From positions 434,001 to 498,000 of the forward strand of contig NZ_JAJSAP010000001.1 of assembly GCF_021729035.1 (NCBI RefSeq): a stretch of 64,000 nt of DNA, in the 5' to 3' direction. This document shows positions 1 through 12,207 of the stretch, piece by piece. Positions within the stretch are counted from its first letter, which is position 1. Each line of letters opens with the position of its first letter. Both the position numbers and the translations under genes were made by a program. Under the pieces are notes generated by a model. It did no database searches. It worked only from the letters and a program-made list of their open reading frames with translations, and was not told the origin of the DNA. This stretch comes from Microbulbifer sediminum (lineage in GTDB: Bacteria > Pseudomonadota > Gammaproteobacteria > Pseudomonadales > Cellvibrionaceae).

Positions 1-450
1 TGCCCGGCACGGAATCCCCAACTGACGATGAAGATCTAAGTCCCCGGGACCCGAAAATGGGGGAAATACAGCGTGTCGCGTGCTTACTCCAAAACTCAAA
101 CTTTCTTCCCGGTGGATTCCGTACTTCTCTCCTATGGCGTGGCTCCGCGCCAGCAACAACACTTCATACACCAGAGATCAAATATCGACCAATTCATTGA
201 AGAATCGAGTAGTACTTTCCAATGAATCAAGATCTTCAGAATTCACCGCATCCTGATTTTCCTATCCTACGCGTTCACGTTGCCGAACCCGCATCGAGCC
301 CGATATTCAGCCCAGGCCCGCCTCCTAAATGGAAAGGGATAGCCAGAGGCTGCCACCCGATATGGTACTAACCTAGGTGCCATCCTGTCCGGCGTGTCAA
401 ATGCCGGTATTCCTAAACGTCAGTAGTTCAATGCAGTAATGGAGAAACTC
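1..450. other. no gene recognised; upstream region of curlin-like gene
   Basis: I see no supported gene here. Twelve sense codons ending in a TAA at 37-39 are open from the left edge and could be the tail of a gene cut by the window, but this is too short to judge. The rest presumably holds the promoter of the curlin-like gene; no clear -35/-10 pair was found. Confidence 0.4.
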
Positions 451-1326
451 ATGAAGACGTTAACCCCGATCGCCGCCGCACTCGTGTTTGCCATCAGCGG
501 CTCTGCCTTCGCCGCCGGTAATACTACCAACCAGAATCAGTCAGGAGTCGGCAACAACGCTGTCGCCACCCAGACCGGTCCCCTGACGGTGAACAACACG
601 ATCACGCAGGACCAGTCCGGCTTTTTCAACAATGCCACGGCGACCCAGTCTGTGCAGTTCAACAGCTCTATCACCCAGGTACAGGATGGCGCCCTGAACA
701 ATGCCGCCGCATTCCAGACCTTCGGCGCCGGTAACTCCGCCAATAGCGTGCAGAGTGGCCTGCTCAACAATTCGCTGACAGTTCAGTCTCTCCAGTTGGG
801 CAGCAACTCCATGCACATGCAACAAGGGGCTCTCAACAGTGCGACCACAGTGCAGACCCTGGGTATTGGCAACAGCGCCAATATTAACCAGTCCGGCCTG
901 CTAAACTCGGCTTCCGTGACCCAGGTATTCAGCTTCTTCAACAGCGCCAATATCAACCAGAGCGGTATCCTGAACAACGCCGACGCGCTACAGAGCGGGC
1001 TTGGCCATACCTCGAACATGACCCAGAACGGTATCCTCAACGATGCCGATACCCGTCAGTTCGGTTTCGGTAACGATGCGACCATCGCGCAGAGCGGCCT
1101 CGCCAACGAGGCAGATATTTCTCAGGCAGGCTTCAACAACGCTGCCTTTGAAAGACAGGTTGGTATCGCCAACGACGTATACGTTGGGCAGATTGGTGCC
1201 GGCCACCTGGCAATCACTTCACAGACAGGTCTCGGCAATAACGCACTGGTCGGTCAGTTTGGCTTGAACGAGTTCGCTCGTGTCACCCAGATTGGTGCCT
1301 TCAACAACGCTATTGTCTTCCAGTAA
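451..1326 (+). CDS. curlin-repeat (CsgA/CsgB-like) secreted protein
   Basis: Secreted protein of about 291 aa built almost wholly from curlin repeats, the strand-turn-strand units that stack into extracellular amyloid. An ATG at 439 opens the frame, but GGAG at 441-444 lies at ideal distance from the ATG at 451, so I place the start there. The signal peptide (MKTLTPIAAALVFAISGSAF, cut near AFA) supports this. About 12 units of 21-24 residues follow with the pattern Q-x-G-x-x-N-x-A-x-x-x-Q, Asn and Gln recurring at fixed spacing. E. coli CsgA has five units in 151 aa, so this is more than twice as long. No csgB, C, E, F or G homologue lies in the window, so the secretion pore must be encoded elsewhere. 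That it forms a biofilm fibre is inferred from the family. A terminator follows at once. Confidence 0.85.
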   Translation: MKTLTPIAAALVFAISGSAFAAGNTTNQNQSGVGNNAVATQTGPLTVNNTITQDQSGFFNNATATQSVQFNSSITQVQDGALNNAAAFQTFGAGNSANSVQSGLLNNSLTVQSLQLGSNSMHMQQGALNSATTVQTLGIGNSANINQSGLLNSASVTQVFSFFNSANINQSGILNNADALQSGLGHTSNMTQNGILNDADTRQFGFGNDATIAQSGLANEADISQAGFNNAAFERQVGIANDVYVGQIGAGHLAITSQTGLGNNALVGQFGLNEFARVTQIGAFNNAIVFQ

Positions 1327-1345
1327 GATAAGCACACTCCCAAAT

Positions 1346-1376
1346 AAAAAGGGCGGCCCGAAAGCCGCCCTTTTTT
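1346..1376. terminator. bidirectional Rho-independent terminator
   Basis: A perfect 7-bp GC stem (GGGCGGC/GCCGCCC at 1351-1357 and 1364-1370) is flanked by five A on the left and six T on the right. It can therefore end both the curlin-like gene (plus) and greA (minus). Confidence 0.9.
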
Positions 1377-1394
1377 GTTTTTCCGTTCAATACA

Positions 1395-1871
1395 TCAAAT
1401 ATGCTCGACGGATTCGATCTCGTACTCCACGGCACCGGAAGGGGTCTGCACCTCGACAACATCCCCCACTTCCTTGCCGATCAGGGCCCGGGCAATCGGG
1501 GAATTGACCGAAATTTTCTTAACTTTTACGTCCGCTTCATCATCGCCGACGATGCGGTAAGTCACTTCCTCATCGGTTTCCATGTGGATGATGGTCACCG
1601 TGGTGCCGAAAATCACCTTGTCGCTGGGCTCAATGGCTTTAACATCGATGACCTGCGCGTGCGACAACTTGGCCTCGATTTCCTGGATACGTCCCTCGAT
1701 AAAACCCTGTTTCTCGCGGGCCGCGTGGTACTCGGCGTTTTCCTTCAGGTCGCCATGTTCACGGGCCTCGGCAATCGCCTGGACCACGGCGGGGCGCTCT
1801 ACCTTCTTCAGGTTTTCCAGTTCAGCGCGCAGGGCTTCGGCGCCCTCGACAGTCATTGGTACCCGGTTCAA
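1395..1871 (-). CDS. greA: transcription elongation factor GreA
   Basis: GreA inserts its coiled coil into the RNA polymerase secondary channel and stimulates cleavage of backtracked transcripts. The 158-aa product has the usual length. The N-terminal coiled coil carries the hallmark run around [20 protein letters not shown] (residues about 35-55), including the acidic tip, and the C-terminal FKBP-like domain ends in [11 protein letters not shown]. The start is a TTG at 1871: reading in the gene direction, GGAGG lies 7 nt before it, whereas the first ATG (fifteen bases in) is too far from that site. greA downstream of carAB is a common gammaproteobacterial order. Transcription probably continues from carB, with possible attenuation at the hairpin in between. 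Confidence 0.97.
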   Translation of the reverse strand: MNRVPMTVEGAEALRAELENLKKVERPAVVQAIAEAREHGDLKENAEYHAAREKQGFIEGRIQEIEAKLSHAQVIDVKAIEPSDKVIFGTTVTIIHMETDEEVTYRIVGDDEADVKVKKISVNSPIARALIGKEVGDVVEVQTPSGAVEYEIESVEHI

Positions 1872-1901
1872 GTTGGGACCTCCAATTTTTATTACTAGAG
1901 A

Positions 1902-1929
1902 ACCGGGCCTCCCCTGGGGGAAGCCCGGT
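1902..1929 (-). terminator. hairpin between carB and greA (possible weak terminator or attenuator)
   Basis: ACCGGGC at 1902-1908 pairs with GCCCGGT at 1923-1929, and the C-rich and G-rich loop sides could extend the stem. In the minus direction no clean U-run follows immediately, so full termination is doubtful. Partial attenuation between carB and greA, or an RNA processing site, fits better. Confidence 0.5.
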
Positions 1930-1982
1930 CGGTATATCGCTGTTTGGTTTTGGCCGGCGGCCGCTCCTGGGCAGTGCCGGGT

Positions 1983-5213
<3,231 letters not shown>

Positions 5214-5312
5214 CTTTCTTCCATCTCGCACCGGCCGCACCGGTGGTGGTCAATTCAAAATTCAGTCAGTGCGCTATGCACGTGCCCCGCGGGCGGCCGC
5301 AGCCGCCCCTTT

Positions 5313-6470
5313 TCACGCCTGGCGGCGCGTCTCCATCATTTCGACAAACTGGTCGAACAATGGCGCCACATCGTGCGGCCCGGGACTGGCTTCGGGGTGC
5401 CCCTGGAAGCTGAACGCAGGCCGGTCAGTCAGCCGGATTCCCTGGTTGGTATTGTCAAACAGGGACACGTGGGTGATTTCGGCATTCTCCGGCAGCGAAT
5501 CACCATCAATGGCAAAGCCGTGGTTCTGGGCGGAAATCATCACCCGGCCAGTCTTGAGGCACTTCACCGGGTGGTTGCCACCGTGGTGGCCGAATTTCAT
5601 TTTTTTCGACTTGCCGCCTACTGCCAGGCCCAGCAGCTGGTGCCCAAGGCAGATGCCGTAAGTGGGGATTCCCGCATCCAGGATCTCGCGGATGGCCTTG
5701 ATGGCGTAGTCGCAGGGCTCGGGATCGCCGGGCCCGTTGGACAGGAAAACACCATCGGGATTCATTGCCAGCACTTCCGAGGCCGGTGTCTGTGCGGGCA
5801 CTACGGTCAACTCGCAGCCCCGGTCCACCAGCATGCGCAGGATATTGCGTTTCACGCCGAAGTCGTAAGCCACCACTTTATACGGCTGTGCCGCCGGCGC
5901 AGCCTTGTGGCCCTGACCGAGCTCCCAGGTACCCTCATTAAAGCTGTAGGGCTCTTTCGTGGATACCACCTTGGCCAGGTCCATGCCTTTCAGGCCGGCG
6001 AATTCGCGCGCCTTGGCCAGGGCTGCGTCCCGGTCGATATTATCGCCGGCGACAATGCAACCGTTCTGGGCACCCTTGTCCCGCAGCAGGCGGGTCAGGC
6101 GGCGGGTATCGATATCGGCGATGCCAACCACGTTGCGCTCACGCAGGTAGTTCTCGAGTGACATCTCGTTGCGGAAACTGCTGGCCAGCAACGGCAGGTC
6201 GCGAATCACCAGGCCGGTGGCCCAGATATCTGCGGCCTCCTCGTCCTCGCTGTTGGTTCCGGTATTGCCGATATGCGGATACGTCAGGGTGACGATCTGG
6301 CGTGCATAGGATGGATCGGTCAGGATCTCCTGGTAACCGGTCATGGAGGTGTTAAACACCACCTCGCCGACGGCGCTGCCGAGAGCGCCAATGGCGCGCC
6401 CGTGAAACTCGCTGCCATCTGCGAGTACTAGCAGGGCCGGCGTAGTACTTTCCATCAGGGTGCTGGGCAT
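5313..6470 (-). CDS. carA: carbamoyl-phosphate synthase small subunit (glutamine amidotransferase)
   Basis: CarA hydrolyses glutamine and channels ammonia to CarB. The N-terminal CPSase domain ([33 protein letters not shown]) is followed by a class I glutaminase with the nucleophile elbow [11 protein letters not shown] and the His-x-Glu of [10 protein letters not shown]. The frame opens at a TTG at 6515, but GGAG lies about 6 nt before the ATG at 6470, giving MPSTLMES and about 385 aa, close to E. coli CarA. Another ATG at 6455 is possible. It is first gene of carAB, downstream of a strong terminator at about 6650-6688, so its promoter lies between 6470 and 6650. I found no clear PyrR or ArgR signature there. 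Confidence 0.96.
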   Translation of the reverse strand: MPSTLMESTTPALLVLADGSEFHGRAIGALGSAVGEVVFNTSMTGYQEILTDPSYARQIVTLTYPHIGNTGTNSEDEEAADIWATGLVIRDLPLLASSFRNEMSLENYLRERNVVGIADIDTRRLTRLLRDKGAQNGCIVAGDNIDRDAALAKAREFAGLKGMDLAKVVSTKEPYSFNEGTWELGQGHKAAPAAQPYKVVAYDFGVKRNILRMLVDRGCELTVVPAQTPASEVLAMNPDGVFLSNGPGDPEPCDYAIKAIREILDAGIPTYGICLGHQLLGLAVGGKSKKMKFGHHGGNHPVKCLKTGRVMISAQNHGFAIDGDSLPENAEITHVSLFDNTNQGIRLTDRPAFSFQGHPEASPGPHDVAPLFDQFVEMMETRRQA

Positions 6471-6648
6471 CTGGGGCTCCGGCGTGGGGACAGCTTTAGT
6501 CAACTTGATCTCCAATCTTCAGAACTGCTTCCGGGCGGGATTTGACGTGAGACGCGGTGATACTGCTCCAAGCTGGCCCGGGCGGGCCCGACGGCGCCCG
6601 GGTAGCAGCGCTGTCCTTGGAAAGGGCACCCGGGAAGCGGGCCCCTAT

Positions 6649-6688
6649 AAAAAAGCGAGATGAAACTCCTGCTTCATCTCGCTTTTTA
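6649..6688. terminator. strong bidirectional terminator upstream of carA
   Basis: A 14-bp perfect stem (6651-6664 with 6673-6686, core AGCGAGATGAA) has A-rich and T-rich ends. It sits 3' of the YfiR-like gene and 5' of carA on the minus strand, separating the two transcription units. Confidence 0.88.
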
Positions 6689-6850
6689 GGATTTCTTCAC
6701 GCGCAGCTCTCACACTGTGGCCGGCGCTCGCCACCGGCATTGATGGGACTGACTGTCCGGCGCGCATCGAGCGCGCGACATGCCCAAACCGGGCGCAGAT
6801 TCTACTCGAAATGCGTCCGCAACGCCAGTATAAAAATACGCCAGTCCGCC

Positions 6851-7447
6851 CTAATCCGCTCCGCTGGTCAGCCGGAAGAGGCTACTGCCTATCCTGAGGT
6901 CGGAGCGATCAAATACCGTCTTGTTCAGGCGCACGGCCACCTGGGGCCCGCGCCTCACAAACCCGATCATGCCCCCGGCGGCGATAAAGCCCTCGGTATC
7001 ACTGACCGTGAGCACCGGAAAGAACTCCAGTGCCAGAACCAGCTCGCGCCAGTAGTCCGGCGAGACTCGCCCCAGCACCAGTATCTGGCAGCGGCGCGCC
7101 TGCAGCTTCTCGTCCGGCGGCAGCTCCGTGACCTCCACCGGCCGCCCGTCCACCCGGTGGTACTTGAGCTGTTCCGCTAACGGCGCGCGCAGCTCCTGCT
7201 GCCCCAGGAGACAGATTCGAAACGGCGCCCCGGTGCCGGTGAAGACCTCGATCGGCCACTGGAGGTGATGGGCGAAATGGATAATATAGTTGATCATCAG
7301 GCGCCGGCCGGCCTCGGAGTCCGATAGCCGGGAGGGAGCCGCGGCGGCGCCCGCGGACAGGATTACCAGCAGCAGCAGCAAAAGTAACAGGTGGCCCAGC
7401 AGCTGCACTGCCAGGCGCCGGTAGGAAAGGTGGGGATCTCGTTTCAT
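6851..7447 (-). CDS. YfiR/DUF4154-family periplasmic protein
   Basis: A 198-aa exported protein with an N-terminal hydrophobic segment (residues about 14-36, Leu-rich, ending SAGAAAA). The body matches the YfiR (DUF4154) pattern: NYIIHFAHHLQWP near residue 53, FRICLLGQ, GRPVEVTEL, a CQILVLGR strand, VLTVSDTEGFIAAGGMIGFV and a final hydrophobic helix LRIGSSLFRL. In Pseudomonas, YfiR is a periplasmic repressor of the diguanylate cyclase YfiN/TpbB. No GGDEF partner or YfiB-like lipoprotein is adjacent, so the partner of this copy is unknown. The terminator beyond its stop marks the end of the unit that may begin with dapB or the RimK-like gene. Confidence 0.82.
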   Translation of the reverse strand: MKRDPHLSYRRLAVQLLGHLLLLLLLLVILSAGAAAAPSRLSDSEAGRRLMINYIIHFAHHLQWPIEVFTGTGAPFRICLLGQQELRAPLAEQLKYHRVDGRPVEVTELPPDEKLQARRCQILVLGRVSPDYWRELVLALEFFPVLTVSDTEGFIAAGGMIGFVRRGPQVAVRLNKTVFDRSDLRIGSSLFRLTSGAD

Positions 7448-7633
7448 GCCCGCTCACGTGGCGTTATCGGTCTCGGTGGCGCGGAATCACGCCACCTGGC
7501 GCCGGGAGCGCTGCAACCCTCGCATCCCCACGCCTCTCAACACCAGATTAGTATCGCGGACAGGGCTTCGCCAAAGAGGCGGGAAGAGGAGTGTGCCGGC
7601 AATGCCCGTCCGGGCAGGCAGGGGAGGCAGCCG

Positions 7634-9058
7634 TCAACCAGCCCCCTCTCCTGCCGTGTCGGCGCCGACGCCATTGACCGGGGCCGAAGGGCGCCATTTC
7701 AGCGCCTTTTCAATAGACATGATCATGTTGCCGGCCACGTCCTTGCGGGTGGCACTCTCAATCCCTTCCAGCCCGGGAGATGAATTCACCTCGAGCAGCA
7801 AAGGCCCCTTCTTGGAACGGATAATATCGACACCCGCCACTTTCAGGCCCAGTGTTTTGGCTGCTTTTATCGCCAGGCGCTTCTCCTCGGGAGTGACTTT
7901 CACCACCGAAGCCGTCCCGCCCTGGTGGATATTGGCGCGAAACTCCCCGGGCGCCGCCTCCCGCTGGATGGAAGCCACCACCTTGTTGTCGATCACGAAG
8001 AGGCGCAGGTCCTTGCCCTGGGCCTCGCGGATAAACTCCTGCACCAGCAGGTTGGCCTTGAGGGACTTGAATGCGTTGATCACCGATTCGGCCGCCTTGC
8101 GCGTCTCGGCCAGCACCACCCCGCGTCCCTGGCTACCTTCGAGCAACTTCACGATCAGCGGGGCGCCGCCAACCATTTCAATCAGCTCGTTGGTATCCAC
8201 CGGCGAGTTGGCAAAGCCCGATGTGGGGATATTCAGGGCCGCCTGTTGCAGCAACTGGAGCGAGAACAGCTTATCCCGCGACTGGCTGATGGCTGCCGAG
8301 CCATTGAGGGCAAACACCCCGAGACTCTCGAAGTGCCGCGTAAGGGCGCACCCATAAAAGGTCTGGCTCGGGCGGATGCGGGGAATCACCGCGTCCAGGT
8401 TGTTGAGAATCCGACCATCCCGGTAATGAACCTCGGGTTCGCTGGGATCCAGCTTCATGTAGCACTGGCGAATGTCCAGGAAGCTCATGCGGTGCCCGCG
8501 TTCGGCGCCCGCCTCCATGATCCGCTGGTTGCTGTACAGGTCGGGGTTCGACGCCAGGACCCCGATGCGCAGGCCCGTGCCCGCCATATGGTGCTCGTCC
8601 CGGTAGTACTCCTCCAGCTCACTGACCCGCATATCGCCGAGGCAGAAACTCTCGGCCGGATCCACCATCATCCGGCCCATCATCGCCTCGCGGCCCAGGA
8701 GCATCCGGTACCCCATGGAGTCCCGGTTGGTCAGCGTCAGCTCGATATCCCAGACACTCCCGCCGATCGAGAGGGAAGTGCGGATCACTGGGCGCTTCTC
8801 CGACTCGCCGGAAGAGCTCCGCACCGTGCGCTTGTCCAGTAGGCGCGCCTCACAACGCACGGAGGGGCGGCGCTGGTGCTGCAGCGGATGAGCCTCGAAA
8901 CTGACCCAGGACTCGCCATCGCGCTTGAAGGTGTGAATGTTATAGGCGTGCAGGCACGAGGTCTTGGCGCCAGAATCAACTCGCGCCTTGATCGCGGGGA
9001 TTCCCAGTCCGGGGAAACTGCACCACTCCTCGCTGCCAACAATCAGTTTATGTTCCAA
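7634..9058 (-). CDS. RimB-like domain fused to RimK-like ATP-grasp alpha-L-glutamate ligase
   Basis: Two-domain protein of about 474 aa. Residues about 1-150 match the RimB/ATP-dependent zinc-protease (DUF785) fold: [19 protein letters not shown] carries the aspartyl-protease-like DSGA motif, and MLLGREAM follows. Residues about 160-455 are an ATP-grasp ligase of the RimK type, with [27 protein letters not shown]-like [16 protein letters not shown], the NIHQGGTA loop and [13 protein letters not shown]. RimK adds glutamates to ribosomal protein S6; RimB is its partner in some bacteria, usually as a separate gene. The start is a TTG at 9058 because GGAG lies 6 nt upstream; a TTG at 9064 touches that Shine-Dalgarno sequence. 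The substrate (S6 or another peptide) cannot be told from sequence. Confidence 0.87.
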   Translation of the reverse strand: MEHKLIVGSEEWCSFPGLGIPAIKARVDSGAKTSCLHAYNIHTFKRDGESWVSFEAHPLQHQRRPSVRCEARLLDKRTVRSSSGESEKRPVIRTSLSIGGSVWDIELTLTNRDSMGYRMLLGREAMMGRMMVDPAESFCLGDMRVSELEEYYRDEHHMAGTGLRIGVLASNPDLYSNQRIMEAGAERGHRMSFLDIRQCYMKLDPSEPEVHYRDGRILNNLDAVIPRIRPSQTFYGCALTRHFESLGVFALNGSAAISQSRDKLFSLQLLQQAALNIPTSGFANSPVDTNELIEMVGGAPLIVKLLEGSQGRGVVLAETRKAAESVINAFKSLKANLLVQEFIREAQGKDLRLFVIDNKVVASIQREAAPGEFRANIHQGGTASVVKVTPEEKRLAIKAAKTLGLKVAGVDIIRSKKGPLLLEVNSSPGLEGIESATRKDVAGNMIMSIEKALKWRPSAPVNGVGADTAGEGAG

Positions 9059-9104
9059 CGCCAACTCCTATCCCGGTAGCTTCTCAATTTCAGTGCCGGT
9101 CAGG

Positions 9105-10017
<913 letters not shown>

Positions 10018-10037
10018 AACAAAAATGGATCCAGTGC

Positions 10038-10382
10038 ATGAACGAATCCCAACTCGCAGGATTCCGCCAGCGGCTGCAGACGCTGCAGGAGGAGCTGCAG
10101 TCCCTGGAGGAAACGGCGCAACGCGGCAGCCAGACGGTCACCCTGGACCAGTCCAGCGTCGGCCGCCTGTCGCGCATGGAGGCGCTCCAGGCGCAACAGA
10201 TTGCGCTCGACTCCGAGCGGCGACGCCAGCGATTGCTTCAGGGAATCGCCGGCGCGCTGCGGCGCCTGGATAGCGGCGATTTCGGCTTCTGCTTCGTCTG
10301 CGACGAGCTCATCGAGGCAGCCCGGCTGGAGGCCGACCCCACGACCACCCGCTGTATCCGTTGTGCCGATTCACCAGGCTGA
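10038..10382 (+). CDS. TraR/DksA-type C4 zinc-finger protein
   Basis: A 114-aa protein with a long N-terminal coiled-coil helix (residues about 1-75, Gln/Glu/Arg-rich) and a C-terminal four-Cys zinc finger CFVC...CIRC, C-x2-C-x17-C-x2-C. This is the layout of DksA, TraR and relatives, which reach into the RNA polymerase secondary channel. The protein is shorter than DksA (about 150 aa) and lacks DksA's acidic tip DxxDxA, so I do not call it DksA. It resembles the short DksA-like proteins often found as extra copies. A plausible promoter lies immediately upstream. It is divergent from dapB and is followed by a lipoprotein gene on the same strand. Confidence 0.82.
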   Translation: MNESQLAGFRQRLQTLQEELQSLEETAQRGSQTVTLDQSSVGRLSRMEALQAQQIALDSERRRQRLLQGIAGALRRLDSGDFGFCFVCDELIEAARLEADPTTTRCIRCADSPG

Positions 10383-10456
10383 CTCCCCCGCCTGTGCCCC
10401 GCCCTCGACTCCCATGCCATCTAGACTTGTCAGCAGACATTCGGGAGAACACTGCC

Positions 10457-10897
10457 ATGCACCAGCCAGAACCCACCTCACTCAGAAGCTACGCAGGCTC
10501 ACTGGCCATACTGGCCCTACTGCTGGCGCTGACCGGAGGCTGCGCCCGGGAAGATAAGGGACTGGGCGAGGACTTCTGGGAAAAATACGACGACGTCACC
10601 GACTGGGTAACCCTGAAACTCAACCTGACCCCCGAGCAGGAGGAGACAGTCCTGCCTATCCTGCAGGAAAACTTCCGGCGCAAGAAGGAAATGCTGAAGA
10701 GCTATGGTTTTCTGTCCGGGGAAGCGCCCGAGCTGACAAAGAAACAGCGGGAGGAAATTGATGCAAAGATGATCGCCATCCGTGCCGAAACCCGCGCGCA
10801 GCTGGTGGACATCCTGGACGAGGATCAATTGCAATCCCTGAAGGAACTACAGCTGGAGTACCACGAGGAGTTTCGCCGGCGGCTGGCGGAAATGTGA
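10457..10897 (+). CDS. lipoprotein with Spy/CpxP-like LTxxQ helices
   Basis: Predicted lipoprotein of about 146 aa. The start at 10457 is chosen because GGGAG lies nine bases upstream and it yields a proper signal peptide ending in the lipobox LTGGC. The mature part is mainly helical and highly charged, with LNLTPEQEETVLPIL (an LTxxQ-like motif) and a second LTKKQREEIDAK followed by a long amphipathic helix. LTxxQ motifs mark Spy and CpxP, periplasmic chaperones or stress sensors. The spacing and two-motif layout fit that family loosely. Function in envelope stress is an inference; it could equally be a family-specific lipoprotein. Confidence 0.72.
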   Translation: MHQPEPTSLRSYAGSLAILALLLALTGGCAREDKGLGEDFWEKYDDVTDWVTLKLNLTPEQEETVLPILQENFRRKKEMLKSYGFLSGEAPELTKKQREEIDAKMIAIRAETRAQLVDILDEDQLQSLKELQLEYHEEFRRRLAEM

Positions 10898-10962
10898 GCC
10901 CCCCCCGGCCTGCATGCATACGCTACGAGCCGGAAGGGGTATCAGTGGCAAGACAGGGGGGC

Positions 10963-12087
10963 TTAAAGCTTCATATCCCCGAAGAAATTCTTCACGCCCT
11001 CGAACCAGCCGGTCTGCCGGGGTGAGTTTTTCTTCTCACTGAGCGTACCGGAGAACTCCTCCAGCAGCTCTTTCTGGCGAGCGCTCAGGTTTACCGGCGT
11101 CTCTACCACTACCCGACAGAGCAGGTCGCCCGGGGCACCGCCGCGCACCGGGGTAACACCCTTGCCGCGCAGACGGAACAGCTTGCCGGTCTGGCTCTCT
11201 GCCGGGATCTTCAGTTTTACCTTGCCATCGAGCGTCGGCACTTCCATTTCACCGCCCAGGGCCGCGGTGACAAAGCTGATCGGCACCTCGCAGTAGAGGT
11301 TTTTGCCGTCGCGCTGGAACAGCTCATGCTCCTTGACCACCACCTGCACATAGAGGTCGCCGGGAGGGCCGCCCTCGGGGCCCGCCTCACCCTCACCGGA
11401 CAGGCGGATACGGTCGCCGCTGTCGACACCGGGGGGGACTTTCACGGACAGGGTCTTGGTCTCCTCGACCCGGCCCGCACCGTGACAGCTGCCACAGGGG
11501 TCAGTGATGATGGTGCCGCGGCCACGGCAATTCGGGCATGTCTGCTGCACGGCGAAAAAGCCCTGCTGCATGCGCACCTGGCCTACCCCGCCACAAGTCC
11601 CACAAGTCTGCGGATTCGAGCCGGGCTTCGCCCCGGAGCCGTCACAGGTACTGCAGCCCACCAGCGTTGGCACGCGGATTTTCACGGTGGTGCCGCGTAC
11701 GGCATCCTCGAGATCCAGCTCCAGGTCGTAACGAAGGTCGGAGCCCCGCTGCGGGCCACCACGGCGGCCACCGCCACCACCAAAGATATCGCCGAAGACG
11801 TCGCCAAAGATATCGGAGAACCCGCCGAAGCCACCGGCGCCGCCACCGCCGCCCATCTGGCCTTCCACACCGGCGTGCCCAAACTGGTCATAGGCAGCTT
11901 TCTTCTCCGGGTCGGACAGGACCTCGTAGGCCTCGTTGGCCTCTTTAAACTTGTTCTCCGCCTCTTTGTCGTCGGGATTCCGGTCCGGGTGGAATTTCAT
12001 CGCCACCCGCCGATAGGCCCTCTTCAGGTCTTTATCAGAGGCGTCCCGATCGACACCAAGGACTTCGTAATAATCGCGCTTCGACAT
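10963..12087 (-). CDS. dnaJ: chaperone protein DnaJ
   Basis: DnaJ is the Hsp40 co-chaperone that delivers clients to DnaK and stimulates its ATPase. The start at 12087 gives [11 protein letters not shown] and 374 aa, the usual size; further upstream codons lack family similarity. The J domain (residues 1-70) has HPD at 33-35. A Gly/Phe-rich linker follows, then the zinc-binding domain with four CxxCxGxG-type motifs ([32 protein letters not shown]), then the C-terminal client domain. I see no good Shine-Dalgarno sequence before the start. The gap of 120 bases after dnaK holds a stable hairpin, which may tune DnaJ level relative to DnaK. Confidence 0.97.
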   Translation of the reverse strand: MSKRDYYEVLGVDRDASDKDLKRAYRRVAMKFHPDRNPDDKEAENKFKEANEAYEVLSDPEKKAAYDQFGHAGVEGQMGGGGGAGGFGGFSDIFGDVFGDIFGGGGGRRGGPQRGSDLRYDLELDLEDAVRGTTVKIRVPTLVGCSTCDGSGAKPGSNPQTCGTCGGVGQVRMQQGFFAVQQTCPNCRGRGTIITDPCGSCHGAGRVEETKTLSVKVPPGVDSGDRIRLSGEGEAGPEGGPPGDLYVQVVVKEHELFQRDGKNLYCEVPISFVTAALGGEMEVPTLDGKVKLKIPAESQTGKLFRLRGKGVTPVRGGAPGDLLCRVVVETPVNLSARQKELLEEFSGTLSEKKNSPRQTGWFEGVKNFFGDMKL

Positions 12088-12114
12088 AAAAAGTATGTTC
12101 TGTCTTAACTGACT

Positions 12115-12155
12115 GAGGCGCGGCGGCCTGTTCCATGGAATTGCCGCCACGCCTC
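12115..12155 (-). repeat. dnaK-dnaJ intergenic hairpin
   Basis: GAGGCG-C-GGCGG (12115-12126) pairs with CCGCC-A-CGCCTC (12144-12155), an 11-bp stem with one mismatch. There is no U-run on either side, so this is more likely an RNA stability or processing element between dnaK and dnaJ than a terminator. Confidence 0.6.
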
Positions 12156-12207
12156 GAAGGTTTGTCTTTGCATGGGCGACCCATTGCCGCCCGTGCACAA
12201 GGAGGGC

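Noticed and set aside
1-39. Possible 3' end of a plus-strand gene (12 codons then TAA)
   Set aside because: Too short to tell from chance; no terminator directly after it.
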